DNA of 64,000 nt from Delphinapterus leucas (lineage: Eukaryota; Chordata; Mammalia; Artiodactyla; Monodontidae), in contig NW_022098023.1 in NCBI RefSeq assembly GCF_002288925.2, positions 33,335,651-33,399,650 of the forward strand, in the 5' to 3' direction. Both the position numbers and the translations under genes were made by a program. Under the pieces are notes generated by a model. That model saw nothing but the letters and a program-made list of their open reading frames with translations. It did not search any database and had not been told where the DNA came from. Below, one piece after another: positions 47,370 to 58,184 of the stretch (position 1 is its first letter; each line of letters begins with the position of its first letter).

Positions 47370-47789
47370 AAAAAAAAAAAATGGTCTGAAGAACCTAGGG
47401 GCGGGACAGGAATAAAGACGCAGAGGTAGAGAATGGACTTGAGGACTTGCGGAGGGGGAAGGGTAAGCTGGGATGAAGTGAGAGAGTGGTATGGACATAT
47501 ATACACTACCAAATGTAAAATAGATAGCTAGTGGGAAGCAGCTGCATAGCACAGAAGATCAACTCCATGCTTCCGACCACCTAAAGAGGTGGAAGGGAGA
47601 CGCAAGAGGGAGGAGATATGGAGATACATGTATATGTATAAGTGATTCACTTTGTTATAAATCAGAAACTAACACACCATCATAAAGCAGTTATACTCCA
47701 ATAAAAATGTTAAAAAGAAAAAAAATTAAAATCTGACATTGTAGAGAGAAATAAATAAATAAATAAAAATTTAAAATATATCTATTATA

Positions 47790-47981
47790 GGGCTTCCCTG
47801 GTGGTGCAGTGGTTGAGAGTCCGCCTGCCGATGCAGGGGACACGGGTTTGTGTCCCAGTCTGGGAAGATCCCACATGCCGTGGAGTGGCCATGCCCATGA
47901 GCCACGGCCACTGAGCCTGCACATCTGGAGCCTGTGCTCCGCAATGGGAGAGGCCACAACAGTGAGAGGCCCGCATACCGC

Positions 47982-47999
<18 letters not shown>
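47790..47999 (+). mobile_element. CHR-type cetacean SINE
   Basis: A forward copy from GGGCTTCCCTGGTGGTGCAG to GCATACCGC plus an A-tail that runs into a short (AT)n. It lies 60 bp after the tail of the large L1. The surrounding sequence is so A/T-rich that a target duplication cannot be defined. Several C-to-T changes at CpG sites mark moderate age. Confidence 0.96.
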
Positions 48000-48016
<17 letters not shown>

Positions 48017-48061
48017 TAAAATTAAAACAAAAAAAAAACAACCAACCAACAACAAAAAACA

Positions 48062-48750
48062 GACATGTTCACGTGCATCCCAATGATCATTGAAGCACTG
48101 TTTACAGTAGTCAGGTCATGGAAGCAACCTACATGCCCATCGACAGACAAATGGATAAAGAAGATGTGGCACATATATACAGTGGAATATTACTCAGCCA
48201 TAAAAAGGAATGAAATTGGGTCATTTGTAGAGACATGGATGGACCTAGAGACTGTCATACAGAGTGAAGTAAGTCAGAAAGAGAAAAACAAATATCGTAT
48301 GTTAACGCACATCCGTGAAATCTAGGAAAATGGTACAGATGAACTGGTTTGCAAGGCAGAGAGAGAAACACAGATGTAGAGAACAAACATATGGACACCA
48401 CAGAGGGGGAAGAGGGCTTGCGGGGTGGGGGTGTGGGATGAATTGGGAGATTGGGATTGATATATAAACACTAATATGTATAAAATAGATAACTAATAAG
48501 AACCTGCTGTATAAAAATTAAATAAATAAAATAAAATTTAAAAAATACAAAGACCTACTGTATAACACAAGGAACTATATTCAGTATCATGTAATAACCT
48601 ATAATGGGATGAATCTGAAAATATATATACATACATGTATGTATAACTGAATCTCTTTGCTGTATACCTGAAACTAACATTGTAAATTAACTTTACTTCA
48701 ATTTAAAAGAATGGTTAATAAATAAAACGTTAACAGATTTGAAAAAAAAA
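48062..48750 (+). mobile_element. 5'-truncated L1: ORF2 end plus older-type 3' UTR
   Basis: It begins in the ORF2 C-terminal region ('gaagcactgtttacagtagt') and contains an open 86-codon stretch (48065-48325) ending at the normal ORF2 stop. It then has a 3' UTR of the 'gaacctgctgtataaaaatt' / 'gaactatattcagtatcatg' type, unlike the 3' UTR of the two large L1s. It ends with an A-tract at 48742-48752. Immediately after lies aagatttcagaaatg, the partner of the repeat upstream of 41322. Confidence 0.9.
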
Positions 48751-48765
48751 AAGATTTCAGAAATG

Positions 48766-49090
48766 AAGCCATTCCTCTGTGGTCAAATTCCTAAACATGA
48801 TCACAGGATTGGATTATTGACAAGGAGTGGAACTGAAGGTCTTTAGGAGGTCAAGAAACACTGAGGCTATAGCCTTAGCTTTGTTATGCAGGGAACTGAA
48901 ATTGTTCAAGATGATACTAGCAGGCCGAGTGGAAGGCAACAGGATGAGTTAATTGTCTCAGTGCTTGAAGACCACTGCTCACTGCTGAGTGCATGGGAAG
49001 TCCATACAAGGAAAATGAGAGGTCTGTAAATGCATACAGTGGTCCATGACACGGGCAAGTTTCATGTGCAAGAAGATGAAAAGGTGTTTT
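48766..49090. other. Short unique-looking segment between two L1 blocks
   Basis: No repeat or gene is recognised. It separates the compound L1 block on the left from the full-length L1 on the right. An ATG in its right end (49046) opens a frame that runs into the L1 5' UTR. Confidence 0.5.
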
Positions 49091-49104
49091 AAAAAAAAGA
49101 TATT

Positions 49105-51056
49105 GAGGAGAGGGGGACGATGGCAGAAGAGTAAGACGCGGAGTTCACCTTCCTCCCCACAGATACATCAGAAATACATCTACACGTGGAACAACTCCTA
49201 CAGAACATCTACTGAACGCTGGCAGAATACCTCAGACCTCCCAAAAGACAAGAAAATCCCCACGTACCTGGGTAGGGCAAAAGAAAAAAGAATAAACAGA
49301 GACAAAAGAATAGGGACGGGACCAGCACCAGTGGGAGGGAGCTGTGAAGGAGGAAAGGTTTCCACATACTGGGAAGCCCCTTTGCAGACAGAGACTGTGG
49401 GGGGTGGAGGGGAGAAGCTTCAGGGTGCAGAGGAGAGCACAGCCACAGGGGTGCGGAGGGCAAAGTGGAGAGATTCCCGCACAAAGGAGCGGTGCCGGCT
49501 GGCACTCACCAGCCCGAGAGGGTTGTCTGCTCACCCGCTGGGGCTGGCGGGGCTGGGAGCTGAGGCTCGGGCTTCGGTCGGAGCGCAGGGAAAGGACTGG
49601 GGTTGGTGGCGTGAACACAGCCTGCAGGGGGTTAATGCACCACGGCTAGCCAGGAGGGAGTCGGGGAAAAGTCTGGAGCTGCTGAAGAGGCAAGAGACTT
49701 TCTTCCCTCTTTGTTTCCTGGTGCGCGAGGAGAGGGGATAAAGACCACTGCTTAAAGGAGCTCCAGAGACGGGCGTGAGCCACAGCTAACAGCGCGGACC
49801 CCAGAGACGGGCATGAGACAGTAAGGCTGCTGCTGTCGCCACCAAGAAGCCTGTGTGCGAGCACAGGTCACTATCCACACCTTCTTTCCTGGTAGCCTGT
49901 GCAGCCCTCCACTGCCAGGGTCCCGTGATCCAGGGACAACTTCCCCGGGAGAACGCACGGCGCACCTCAGGCTGGTGCAACGTCACGCCGGCCTCTCCCG
50001 ACTCAGGCTCGCCCCGCACTCCGTACTGCTCCCTCCCCCCGGCCTGAGTGAGCCAGAGCTCCTGAATCAGCTGCTCCTTTAACCCCGTCCTGTCTGAGCG
50101 AGGACAGACGCCCTCAAGCAACCTATACGCAGAGGCGGGGCCAAATCCAAAGCTGAGCCCCGGGAGCTGTGCGAACAAAGCAGAGAAAGGGAAATCTCTC
50201 CCAGCAGCCTCAGGAGCAGCAGATTAAATCTCCACAATCAAACTGATGTACCCTGCATCTGTGGAATACATGAATAGACAACAAATCCTCCCAAATTGAG
50301 GAGGTGGACTTTGAGAGCAAGATTTATTACTTTTTCCCCTTTTCCTCTTTTTGTGAGTATGTGTATGCTTCTGTGTGAGATTTTGTCTGTATAGCTTTGC
50401 TTTCACCATTTGTCCTAAGGTTCTGTCCATCCATTTTTTGTTTGTTTTGGTTTTTTTTCTTAAGAATTATTTTTAATTTTAATTATTTTATTTTATTTTA
50501 TCTTACTCTATTTTATCCTCTTTCTTTCTTTCTACTTTTTCTCCCTTTTATTCTGAGCCGTATGGATGAAAAGCTCTTGGTGCTGCAGCCAGGAGTCAGT
50601 GCTGTGCCTCTGAGGTGGGAGAGCCAACTTCAGGACACTGGTCCACAAGAGACCTCCCAGCTCCACGTAATATCAAACGGCGAAAATCTCCCAGAGATCT
50701 CCATCTCAACACCATCACCCAGCTTCACTCAATGACCAGCAAGCTACAGTGCTGGACACCGCATGCCAAACAATTAGCAAGATAGGAACACAACCACACC
50801 CATTAGCAGAGAGGCTGCATAAAATCATAATAAGGCCACAGACACCCCTAAAACACACCACCAGACATGGACCTGCCCACCAGAAAGACAAGATCCAGCC
50901 TCACCCACCAGAACACAGGCACCAGTCCCCTCCACCAGGAAGCCTGCACAACCCACTGAACCAACTTTAGCCACTGGGGACAGACACCAAAAACAACGGG
51001 AACTATGAACCTGCAGCCTGCAAAAAGGAGACCCCAAACACAGTAAGATAAGCAAA
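49105..51056 (+). promoter_or_regulatory. L1 5' UTR / internal promoter, CpG-rich
   Basis: This is the most CpG-dense stretch of the window, notably about 49440-50200. In L1 this region is the internal RNA polymerase II promoter and is normally silenced by CpG methylation. GATGGC at 49119-49124 near the element start resembles the YY1 site that positions transcription in human L1; that role is inferred by analogy. Open frames lie inside: sense 49046-49741 (231 codons), antisense 49232-49618 (128) and antisense 49786-50178 (130). None matches a protein I know. Confidence 0.8.
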
Positions 51057-51986
51057 ATGAGAAGACAGAAAAACACACAGCAGATGAAGGAGCAAGATAA
51101 AAACCCACCAGACCTAACAAATGAAGATGAAATAGGCAGTCTACCTGAAAAAGAATTCAGAATAATGATAGTAAAGATGATCCAAAATCTTGGAAATAGA
51201 ATAGAGGAAATGCAAGAAACATTTAACAAGGACCTAGAAGAACTAAAGATGAAACAAGCAATGATGAACAACACAATAAATGTAATTAAAAATACTCTAG
51301 AAGGGATCAACAGCAGAATAACTGAGGCAGTAGAACAGATAAGTGACCTGGAAGATAAAACAGTGGAAACAACTACTGCAGAGCAGAATAAAGAAAAAAG
51401 GATGAAAAGAACTGAGAATAGTCTCAGAGAAATCTGGGACAACATTAAACGCACCAACATTCGAATTATAGGGCTCCCAGAAGAAGAAGAGAAAAAGAAA
51501 GGGACTGAGAAAATATTTGAAGAGATTATAGTTGAAAACTTCCCTAATATGGGAAAGGAAATAGTTAATCAAGTCCAGGAAGCACAGAGAGTCCCATACA
51601 GGATAAATCCAAGGAGAAAAATGCCAAGACACATGTTAATCAAACTGTCAAAAATTAAATGCAAAGAAAAAATATTAAAAGCAGCAAGTGAAAAACAACA
51701 AATAACACACAAGGGAATCCCCATAAGGTTAACAGCTGATCTTTCAGCAGAAACTCTGCAAGCCAGAAGGGACTGGCAGGACATATTTAAAGTGATAAAG
51801 GAGAAAAACCTACAACCAAGAATACTCTACCCAGCAAGGATCTCATTCAGATTTCATGGAGAAATTAAAACCTTTACAGACAAGCAAAAGCTGAGAGAGT
51901 TCAGCACCACCAAACCAGCTTTACAACAAATGCTAAAGGAACTTCTCTTGGGTAGAAACACAAGAGAAGGAAAAGACCTACAATAA
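51057..51986 (+). CDS. L1 ORF1 protein, uninterrupted, 309 aa
   Basis: The family product binds L1 RNA as a trimer and acts as a nucleic-acid chaperone in the cytoplasmic L1 particle. The frame has no stop from ATG to TAA. Residues 1-36 are a polar N-terminus. About 37-125 form a heptad-like coiled coil (EEMQETFNKDLEELKMKQ). The RRM starts at about 133 (TNIRIIGLPEE). The C-terminal domain includes RLTADLSAETLQARR (224-238) and 'LYPARISF' (267-274). Human ORF1p is 338 aa, so this form is slightly shorter, as expected of other mammalian lineages. The start is chosen because the MRRQKNTQQMKEQDK beginning matches that of the other L1 copy (42196). ORF2 begins 22 bp after the stop. Whether it is expressed is unknown. 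Confidence 0.93.
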   Translation: MRRQKNTQQMKEQDKNPPDLTNEDEIGSLPEKEFRIMIVKMIQNLGNRIEEMQETFNKDLEELKMKQAMMNNTINVIKNTLEGINSRITEAVEQISDLEDKTVETTTAEQNKEKRMKRTENSLREIWDNIKRTNIRIIGLPEEEEKKKGTEKIFEEIIVENFPNMGKEIVNQVQEAQRVPYRINPRRKMPRHMLIKLSKIKCKEKILKAASEKQQITHKGIPIRLTADLSAETLQARRDWQDIFKVIKEKNLQPRILYPARISFRFHGEIKTFTDKQKLREFSTTKPALQQMLKELLLGRNTREGKDLQ

Positions 51987-52008
51987 CAAACCCAAAACAA
52001 TTAAGAAA

Positions 52009-55000
52009 ATGGGAATAAGAACATACATATCAATAATTACCTTAAATGTAAATGGTTTAATGCTCCCACCAACAGACACAGACTGGCTGAATGGATACAA
52101 AAACAAGATCTATATATATGCTGTCTACAAGAGACCCACTTCAGACCTAGGGACACATACAGGCTGAAAGTGAAGGGATGGAAAAAGATATTCCATGCAA
52201 ATGGAAATCAGAAGAAAGCTGGAGTAGCAATTCTCATAGCAGAAAAAATAGACTTTAAAATAAAGACTATTACAAGAGACAAAGAAGGACACTACATAAT
52301 GATCAAGGGATCGATCCAAGAAGAAGATATAACAATTGTAAATATCTATGCACCCAACATAGAAGCACCTCAATACATAAGGCAAATAACAGCCATAAAA
52401 GGGGAAATCGACAGTAACACATTCATAGTAGGGGACTTTAACACCCCACTTTCACCAATGGACAGATCATCCAATATGAAAATAAATAAGGAAACACAAA
52501 CTTTAAATGATACACTAAACAAGATGGACTTAATTGATATTTATAGGACACTCCATCCAAAAACAACAGAATACACATTCTTCTCAAGTGCTCATAGAAC
52601 ATTCTCCAGGATAGATCATATCTTGGGTCACAAATCAAGCCTTGCTAAATTTAAGAAAATTGAAATTGTATCAAGTATCTTTTCCAAGCACAATGATATG
52701 AGACTAGATATCAATTACAGGAAAAGATCTGTAAAAAATACAAACATATGGAGGCTAAACAATACACTACTTAATAACGAAGTGATCACTGAAGAAATCA
52801 AAGAGGGAAACAAAAAATACCTAGAAACAAATGACAATGGAGGCACGATGACCCAAAACCTATGGGATGCAGCAAAAGTAGTTCTAAGAGGGAAGTTTAT
52901 AGCAATACAATCCTACCATAAGAAACAGGAAACATCTCGAAAAAACAACCTAACCTTGCACCTAAAGCAATTAGAGAAAGAAGAACAAAAAAACCCCAAA
53001 GCTAGCAGAAGGAAAGAAATCATAAAAATCAGATCAGAAATAAATGAAAAAGAAATGAAGGAAACAATAGCAAAGATCAATAAAACTAAAGCTGGTTCTT
53101 TGAGAAGATAAACACAATTAATAAACCATTAGCCAGATTCATCAAGAAAAAAAGGGAGAGAACTCAAATCAATAGAATTAGAAATGAAAAAGGAGAAGTA
53201 ACAATTGATACTGCAGAAATACAAAAGATCATGAGACATTACTACAAGCAACTCTATGCCAATAAAATGGACAACCTGGGAGAAATGGACAAATTCTTAG
53301 AAATGCAAAACGTGCGAAGACTGAATTAGGAAGAAATAGAAAATATGAACAGACCAATCAGAAGCACTGAAATTGAAACTGTGATTAAAAATCTTCCAGG
53401 GCTTCCCTGGTGGCACAGTGGTTGAGAGTCCACCTGCCGGTGCAGGGGATATGGGTTCGTGTCCCGGTCCAGGAGGATCCCACATGCCGTGGAGTGGCTA
53501 GGCCCATGAGTCATGGCTGTTGAGTCTGCGCGTCTGGAGCCTGTGCTCTGCAACGGGAGAGGCCACAACGGTGAGAGGCCCACATACCGCAAAAAAAAAA
53601 AAAAAAAAATTCCAACAAACAAAAGGCCAGGACCAGATGGCTTCACAGGCGAATTCTATCACACATTTAGAGAAGAGCTAACACCTATCCTTCTCAAACT
53701 CTTCCAAAATATAGCAGAGGGAGGAACACTCCCAAACTCATTCTACGAGGCCACCATCACCCTGATACCAAAACCATACAAGGATGTCACAAAGAAAGAA
53801 AACTACAGGCCAATATCACTGATGAACATAGATGCAAAAATCCTCAACAAAATACTAGCAAACAGAATCCAACAGCACATTAAAAGGATCATACGCCATG
53901 ATCAAGTGGGGTTAATTCCAGGAATGCAAGGATTCTTCAATATATGCAAATCAATCAACGTGATACACCATATTAACAAATTGAAGGAGAAAAACCATAT
54001 GATCATCTCAATAGATGCAGAGAAAGCTTTTGACAAAAGTCAACACCCATTTATGATAAAAACCCTGCAGAAAGTAGGCATAGAGGGAACTTTCCTCAAC
54101 ATGATAAAGGCCATATATGACAAACCCACAGCCAATATCGTCCTCAATGGTGAAAAACTGAAACCATTTCCACTAAGATCAGGAACAAGACAAGGGTGCC
54201 CACTCTCACCACTCTTATTCCAACATAGTTTTTGAAGTTTTAGCCACAGCAATCAGAGAAGAAAAGGAAATAAAAGGAATCCAAATCGGAAAAGAAGTAA
54301 AGCTGTCACTGTTTTCAGATGACAAGATACTATACATAGAGAATCCTAAAGATGCTACCAGAAAACTACTAGAGCTAATCAATGAATTTGGTAAAGTAGC
54401 AGGATACAAAATTAATGCACAGAAATCTCTGGCATTCCTATTTGCTAATGATGAAAAATCTGAAAGTGAAATTAAGAAAAACTCCCATTTACCATTGCAA
54501 CAAAAAGAATAAAATATCTAGGAATAAACCCACCTACGGAGACAAAATGTCTGTATGCAGAAAATTATAAGACACTGATGAAAGAAATTAAAGATGATAC
54601 AAATAGATGGAGAGATATACCATGTTCTTGGATTGGAAGAATCAACATTGTGAAAATGACTCTACTACCCAAAGCAATCTACAGATTCAAAGCAATCCCT
54701 ATCAAAGTACCTCTGGCAATTCTCACAGAACTAGAACAAAAAATTTCACAATTTGTATGGAAACAAAAAAGACCCTGAATAGCCAAAGCAATCTTGAGAA
54801 CAAGAAACGGAGCTGGTGGAATCAGGCTCCCTGACTTCAGAGTATACTACAAAGCTACAATAATCAATACAGTGTGGTACTGGCCCAAAAACAGAAAGAT
54901 AGATCAATGGAACAGGATAGAAAGCCCAGAGATAAACCCACACACATGTGGTCACCTTATCTTTGATAAAGGAAGCAGGTATGTACATGGGAGAAAGGAC

Positions 55001-56029
55001 AGCCTCTTCAGTAAGTGGTTCTGGGAAAACTGGACAGGTACATGTAAAAGTATGAGATTAGAACACTCCGTAACACCATACACAAAAATAAGCTCAAAAT
55101 GGATTAAAGACCTAAATGTAAGGCCAGAAACTATCAAACTCTTAGAGGAAAGCATAGGCAGAACACTCTATGACATAAATCACAGGAAGATCCTTTTTGA
55201 CCCACCTCTTAGAGAAATGGAAATAAAAATAAACAAATGGGACCTAATGAAACTTCAAAGCTTTTGCACAGCAAAGGAAACCATAAACAAGATCAAAAGA
55301 CAACCCTCAGAATGGGTGAAAATATTTGCAAATGAAGCAACTGACAAAGGATTCATCTCCAAAATTTACAAGCAGCTCATGCAGCTCAATAACCAAAACA
55401 CAAACAACCCAATCCAAAAATGGGCAGAAGTCCTAAATAGACATTTCTCCAAAGAAGATATACAGTTTTCCAACAAACACATGAAAGAATGCTCAACATC
55501 ATTAATCATTAGAGAAATGCAAATCAAAACTACAATGAGATATCATTTCACACCGGTCAGAATGGCCATCTTCAAAAAATCTACAAACAACAAATGCTGG
55601 AGAGGGTGTGGAGAAAAGGGAACCCTCTTGCACTGCTGGTGGGAATTTTAATTGGTACAGCCACTATGGAGAACAGTATGGAGGTTCCTTAAAAAACTAC
55701 AAATAGAGCTACCATATGACCCAGCAGTCCCACTACTGGGCATATACCCTGAGAAAACCATAATTCAAAAAGAGTCATGTATCAAAATGTTCATTGCAGC
55801 TCTATTTACAATAGCCAGGACATGGAAGGAACCTAAGTGTCCATCATCGGATGAATGGATAAAGAAGATGTGGCACATATATACAATGGAATATTACTCA
55901 GCCATTAAAAGAAACGGAATTCAGTTATTTGTAGTGAGGTGGATAGACCTAGAGTTTGTCATACAGCGTGAAGTAAGTCAGAAAGAGAAAGTTAAATACT
56001 GTATGCTAACACATATATATGGAATCTAA
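52009..56029 (+). pseudogene. L1 ORF2 relic of element B (endonuclease/reverse transcriptase)
   Basis: Without the SINE, the span corresponds to about 1,270 codons, the normal ORF2 size. Lesions, left to right: one base lost near 52060; one base lost near 53090; TAG at 53327-53329; the SINE at 53399; one base gained near 54221; one base lost near 54475-54482; TGA at 54776-54778 (CGA-to-TGA type); TAA at 55649-55651. The endonuclease region (52170-53111) keeps GDFN (Asp at 52434-52436) and SRIDH. The catalytic SDH motif reads SKH (Lys codon 52686-52688). RT motif A (IDAEKAFDK) and motif B ([11 protein letters not shown]) are kept; FADD reads FSDD (54312-54323), with both Asp present. The zinc-knuckle last Cys is Phe next to the TAA. 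Non-functional. Confidence 0.94.
53399..53604 (+). mobile_element. CHR-type cetacean SINE inside L1 ORF2
   Basis: A full forward copy (GGGCTTCCCTGGTGGCACAG ... ACATACCGC plus A-tail). It is inserted between the 'attaaaaatcttcca' and 'acaaacaaaaggccaggacc' parts of ORF2, which are contiguous in the other L1 near 44956. aaaaatcttcca (53387-53398) is repeated as aaaaattcca (53605-53614), a target duplication missing bases. It is younger than the L1 that hosts it. Confidence 0.96.
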
Positions 56030-56249
56030 GAAAAAAAAAATGTCATGAAGAACCTAGGGGTAAGACAGGAATAAAGACATGGACCTACTAGAGAATGGAC
56101 TTGAGGATATGGGGAGGGGGAAGGGTAAGCTGTGACAAAGTGAGAGAGTGACATGGACATATATAAACTACCAAACATAAAATAGATAACTAGTGGGAAG
56201 CAGCCGCATAGCACAGGGAGATCAGCTCGGTGCTTTGTGACCACCTAGA

Positions 56250-56279
56250 GGGGTGGGATAGGGAGGGTGGGAGGGAGGG
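56250..56279 (+). other. G-rich polypurine tract of the L1 3' UTR (G-quadruplex motif)
   Basis: Several GGG runs separated by one to three bases (gggtgggatagggagggtgg and onward) lie in the 3' UTR of the full-length L1. A G-rich polypurine tract here is a known conserved trait of mammalian L1 3' UTRs. In the older L1 the same position (about 47585-47605) has collapsed to a short GAGGTGGAAGGG piece. Confidence 0.85.
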
Positions 56280-56488
56280 AGACGCAAGAGGGAAGAGATA
56301 TGGGAACATATGTATATGTATAACTGATTCACTTTGTTATAAAGCAGAAACTAACACACCATTGTAAAGCAATTATACTCCAATGAAGATGTAAAAAAAA
56401 AAAAGATATTTAGTATACAGGTGATTTGCAGAGTTAACAATGGAAGGATTGCTATAGGTAATAAGTACAGATAAAGAAGAGCATATCA

Positions 56489-56695
56489 GGGCTTCCTTGC
56501 CGGCGCAGTGGTTGACAGTACACCTGCCGATGCAGCGGACACGGGTTCGTGCCCTGGTCCAGGAAGATCCCACATGCCGCGGAGCGGCTGGGCCCGTGAG
56601 CCATGGCAGCTGAGCCTGCACGTCCGGAGCCTGTGCTCCACAACGGGAGAGGCCACAACAGTGAGAGGCCCGCGTACCAAAAAAAAAAAAAAAAA
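56489..56695 (+). mobile_element. CHR-type cetacean SINE with perfect target duplication
   Basis: A forward copy with head GGGCTTCCTTGCCGGCGCAG, flanked by aagagcatatca at 56477-56488 and 56696-56707. The end reads CGCGTACC then A, lacking the usual GC. It is inserted about 80 bp beyond the full-length L1, in pre-existing host DNA. Confidence 0.96.
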
Positions 56696-56707
56696 AAGAG
56701 CATATCA

Positions 56708-57960
56708 AAATATGGGGTGGGAGTTGGGAAGATTAGTGCCTGTGTGTGGAGGAGATGGCAATCCTATATTTGGGTAGATCTTAGATGATAAGGACAGAAG
56801 GTCTGTACACTATTAACTAGTCTCTGGTTCCAACTGGTACTAATCCAAGTGGTGTCATGCCCTGGTCCCTATAGGCCACTGTCTTGTCCCTTGATTAGCA
56901 TCAAATTTGGCATATTGAAAGCTCCATTTCCTATTTACTCTGTGCTTACAAATGCAGTAACATATATGTTACTATCTTCGACCCCTTTAAGTCTCTCATT
57001 CTGTCCCATTAATTCACAAATCTAGAGTCAAAATTAAGAAGGAAAATTCAACTTGTGCTGAATGCAAAATTCACAAAAGCAAAATATTTATATTACTGTT
57101 GTGTATGTATGAATATACTGTGCCTTTTACTCAATCAGACCCATCCACGCATTCTGCAGACAGCACCAACGAGAGAGAGCTCTGTGCATCATCCAGGCTT
57201 GTTCTCAGCCAAAGGTCTATGTCCTCTTGTTTTGTTCTACCCTTGTCCTTGACCCATTCCTTGCCTCTAACTCCACTCCTGAGTTTGTCTAGCCCCTGAC
57301 CTTTTAGATTTCATCTTCCACTCCAGACCCTAAATTTATTCCTTAGAACTGGTGACAGATTTAGCGTCTTTAGCGTTTCCATCTCCAATGTGATTTTATG
57401 CTGATCTTTGTCTACATGTGTTTATGGATGCACACACACTAAGTAACTACCCTCTGGATCAAATCTGCTAGTAGGCATTCACCTAGCCAAAGTGGTCAGA
57501 GTTAAACACTTCACCATCCTAAAGGATTAATAACGAAGTTCCCTTCATCCCTAATCTAATCATTCATATTTGACATTATATTCCCTCAACACTCTGCTCT
57601 TGTCTAAGTGAGGATCTGTTAATCTGGTAATGCAATATAATCCAGTCTGTCACTAGTTCAAGTGTGCTAGTGGAATTTCTCCTAAGAGTTAAATACATAT
57701 TTTAATTTGGTCTTCTCTGGATTTTGTTATTTAAGTGTTAAAATTTCTGTTAAATAGAGGGAGGACAAGTAATTCGGTAGTAAATGGGGACTCCGGGACT
57801 ATTAAACCTTTCAGGATGGAGACTCACCCACTCGAAATACTGAGTGAATTTTTTATTTTACCTGTTTTACCACTGAAGAAATCCACAGGTGGGAAAGCAG
57901 ATGGGGAGTAGAAATAGTACAATGAGACACATGACTACAAATCAACAATATTGTTAAAAA
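56708..57960. other. Unassigned DNA
   Basis: No gene or nameable repeat. Overlapping frames at 57055-57299 carry no domain. Confidence 0.5.
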
Positions 57961-57964
57961 TAGG

Positions 57965-58160
57965 TGCTGTGCATTTACAGCAACATGGATGGACCTAGAG
58001 ATTATCATACTAAGTGAAGTAAGTCAGACAGAGAAAGACAAATCTCATATATCTCTTGTATGTGGAATCTAAAAAAAAACAAAAACAGATACAAATGAAC
58101 TTACTTACAAAACAGAAATAGATTCACAGACACAGAAAACAAACTTATAAGACTTAACTG
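57965..58160 (+). mobile_element. L1 fragment, ORF2 end and 3' UTR start
   Basis: 'acatggatggacctagagat', 'tactaagtgaagtaagtcag', 'agagaaagacaaatctcata' and 'tatgtggaatctaaaa' match the ORF2 C-terminus and its stop. 'aacttacttacaaaacagaa' begins the 3' UTR. It is short at both ends. Confidence 0.88.
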
Positions 58161-58184
58161 CATGAACACACTTTACTGTCACCT

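Larger units (their letters stand above)
41322..47730 (+). mobile_element. Near full-length L1, decayed (element A)
   Basis: Contains the 5' UTR (41322-42195), ORF1 relic, ORF2 relic and 3' UTR ending with 'ttatactccaataaaaatg' and an A-rich tail. It is about 6.4 kb, including a 365-bp SINE. The left flank is the direct repeat aagatttcagaagtg (41307-41321). The matching aagatttcagaaatg appears only at 48751-48765, beyond another SINE and another L1 piece that inserted in the tail region. Many stops and frameshifts show it is dead. It is clearly more eroded than the L1 at 49105. Confidence 0.93.
49105..56396 (+). mobile_element. Full-length L1 with intact ORF1 (element B)
   Basis: All L1 parts are present in order: 5' UTR, ORF1, ORF2 and a 3' UTR ending with 'aattatactccaatgaagat' and an A-tract. 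The direct repeat aaaaaaaagatatt flanks it (49091-49104 and 56397-56410); the A-run makes its left edge ambiguous. Length is 7.3 kb, of which about 0.2 kb is an inserted SINE. The full 5' end, the open ORF1 and a sharp duplication suggest it is younger than the L1 at 41322. It can no longer move by itself because ORF2 is broken. Confidence 0.96.

Noticed and set aside
49046..49741. 231-codon frame as a host gene
   Set aside because: It starts in 59 bp of flank and then reads the L1 5' UTR; no protein family is recognised.
50825..51784. Long minus-strand frames (211, 111 and 71 codons)
   Set aside because: They are antisense shadows of L1 ORF1, whose sense strand carries the conserved protein.
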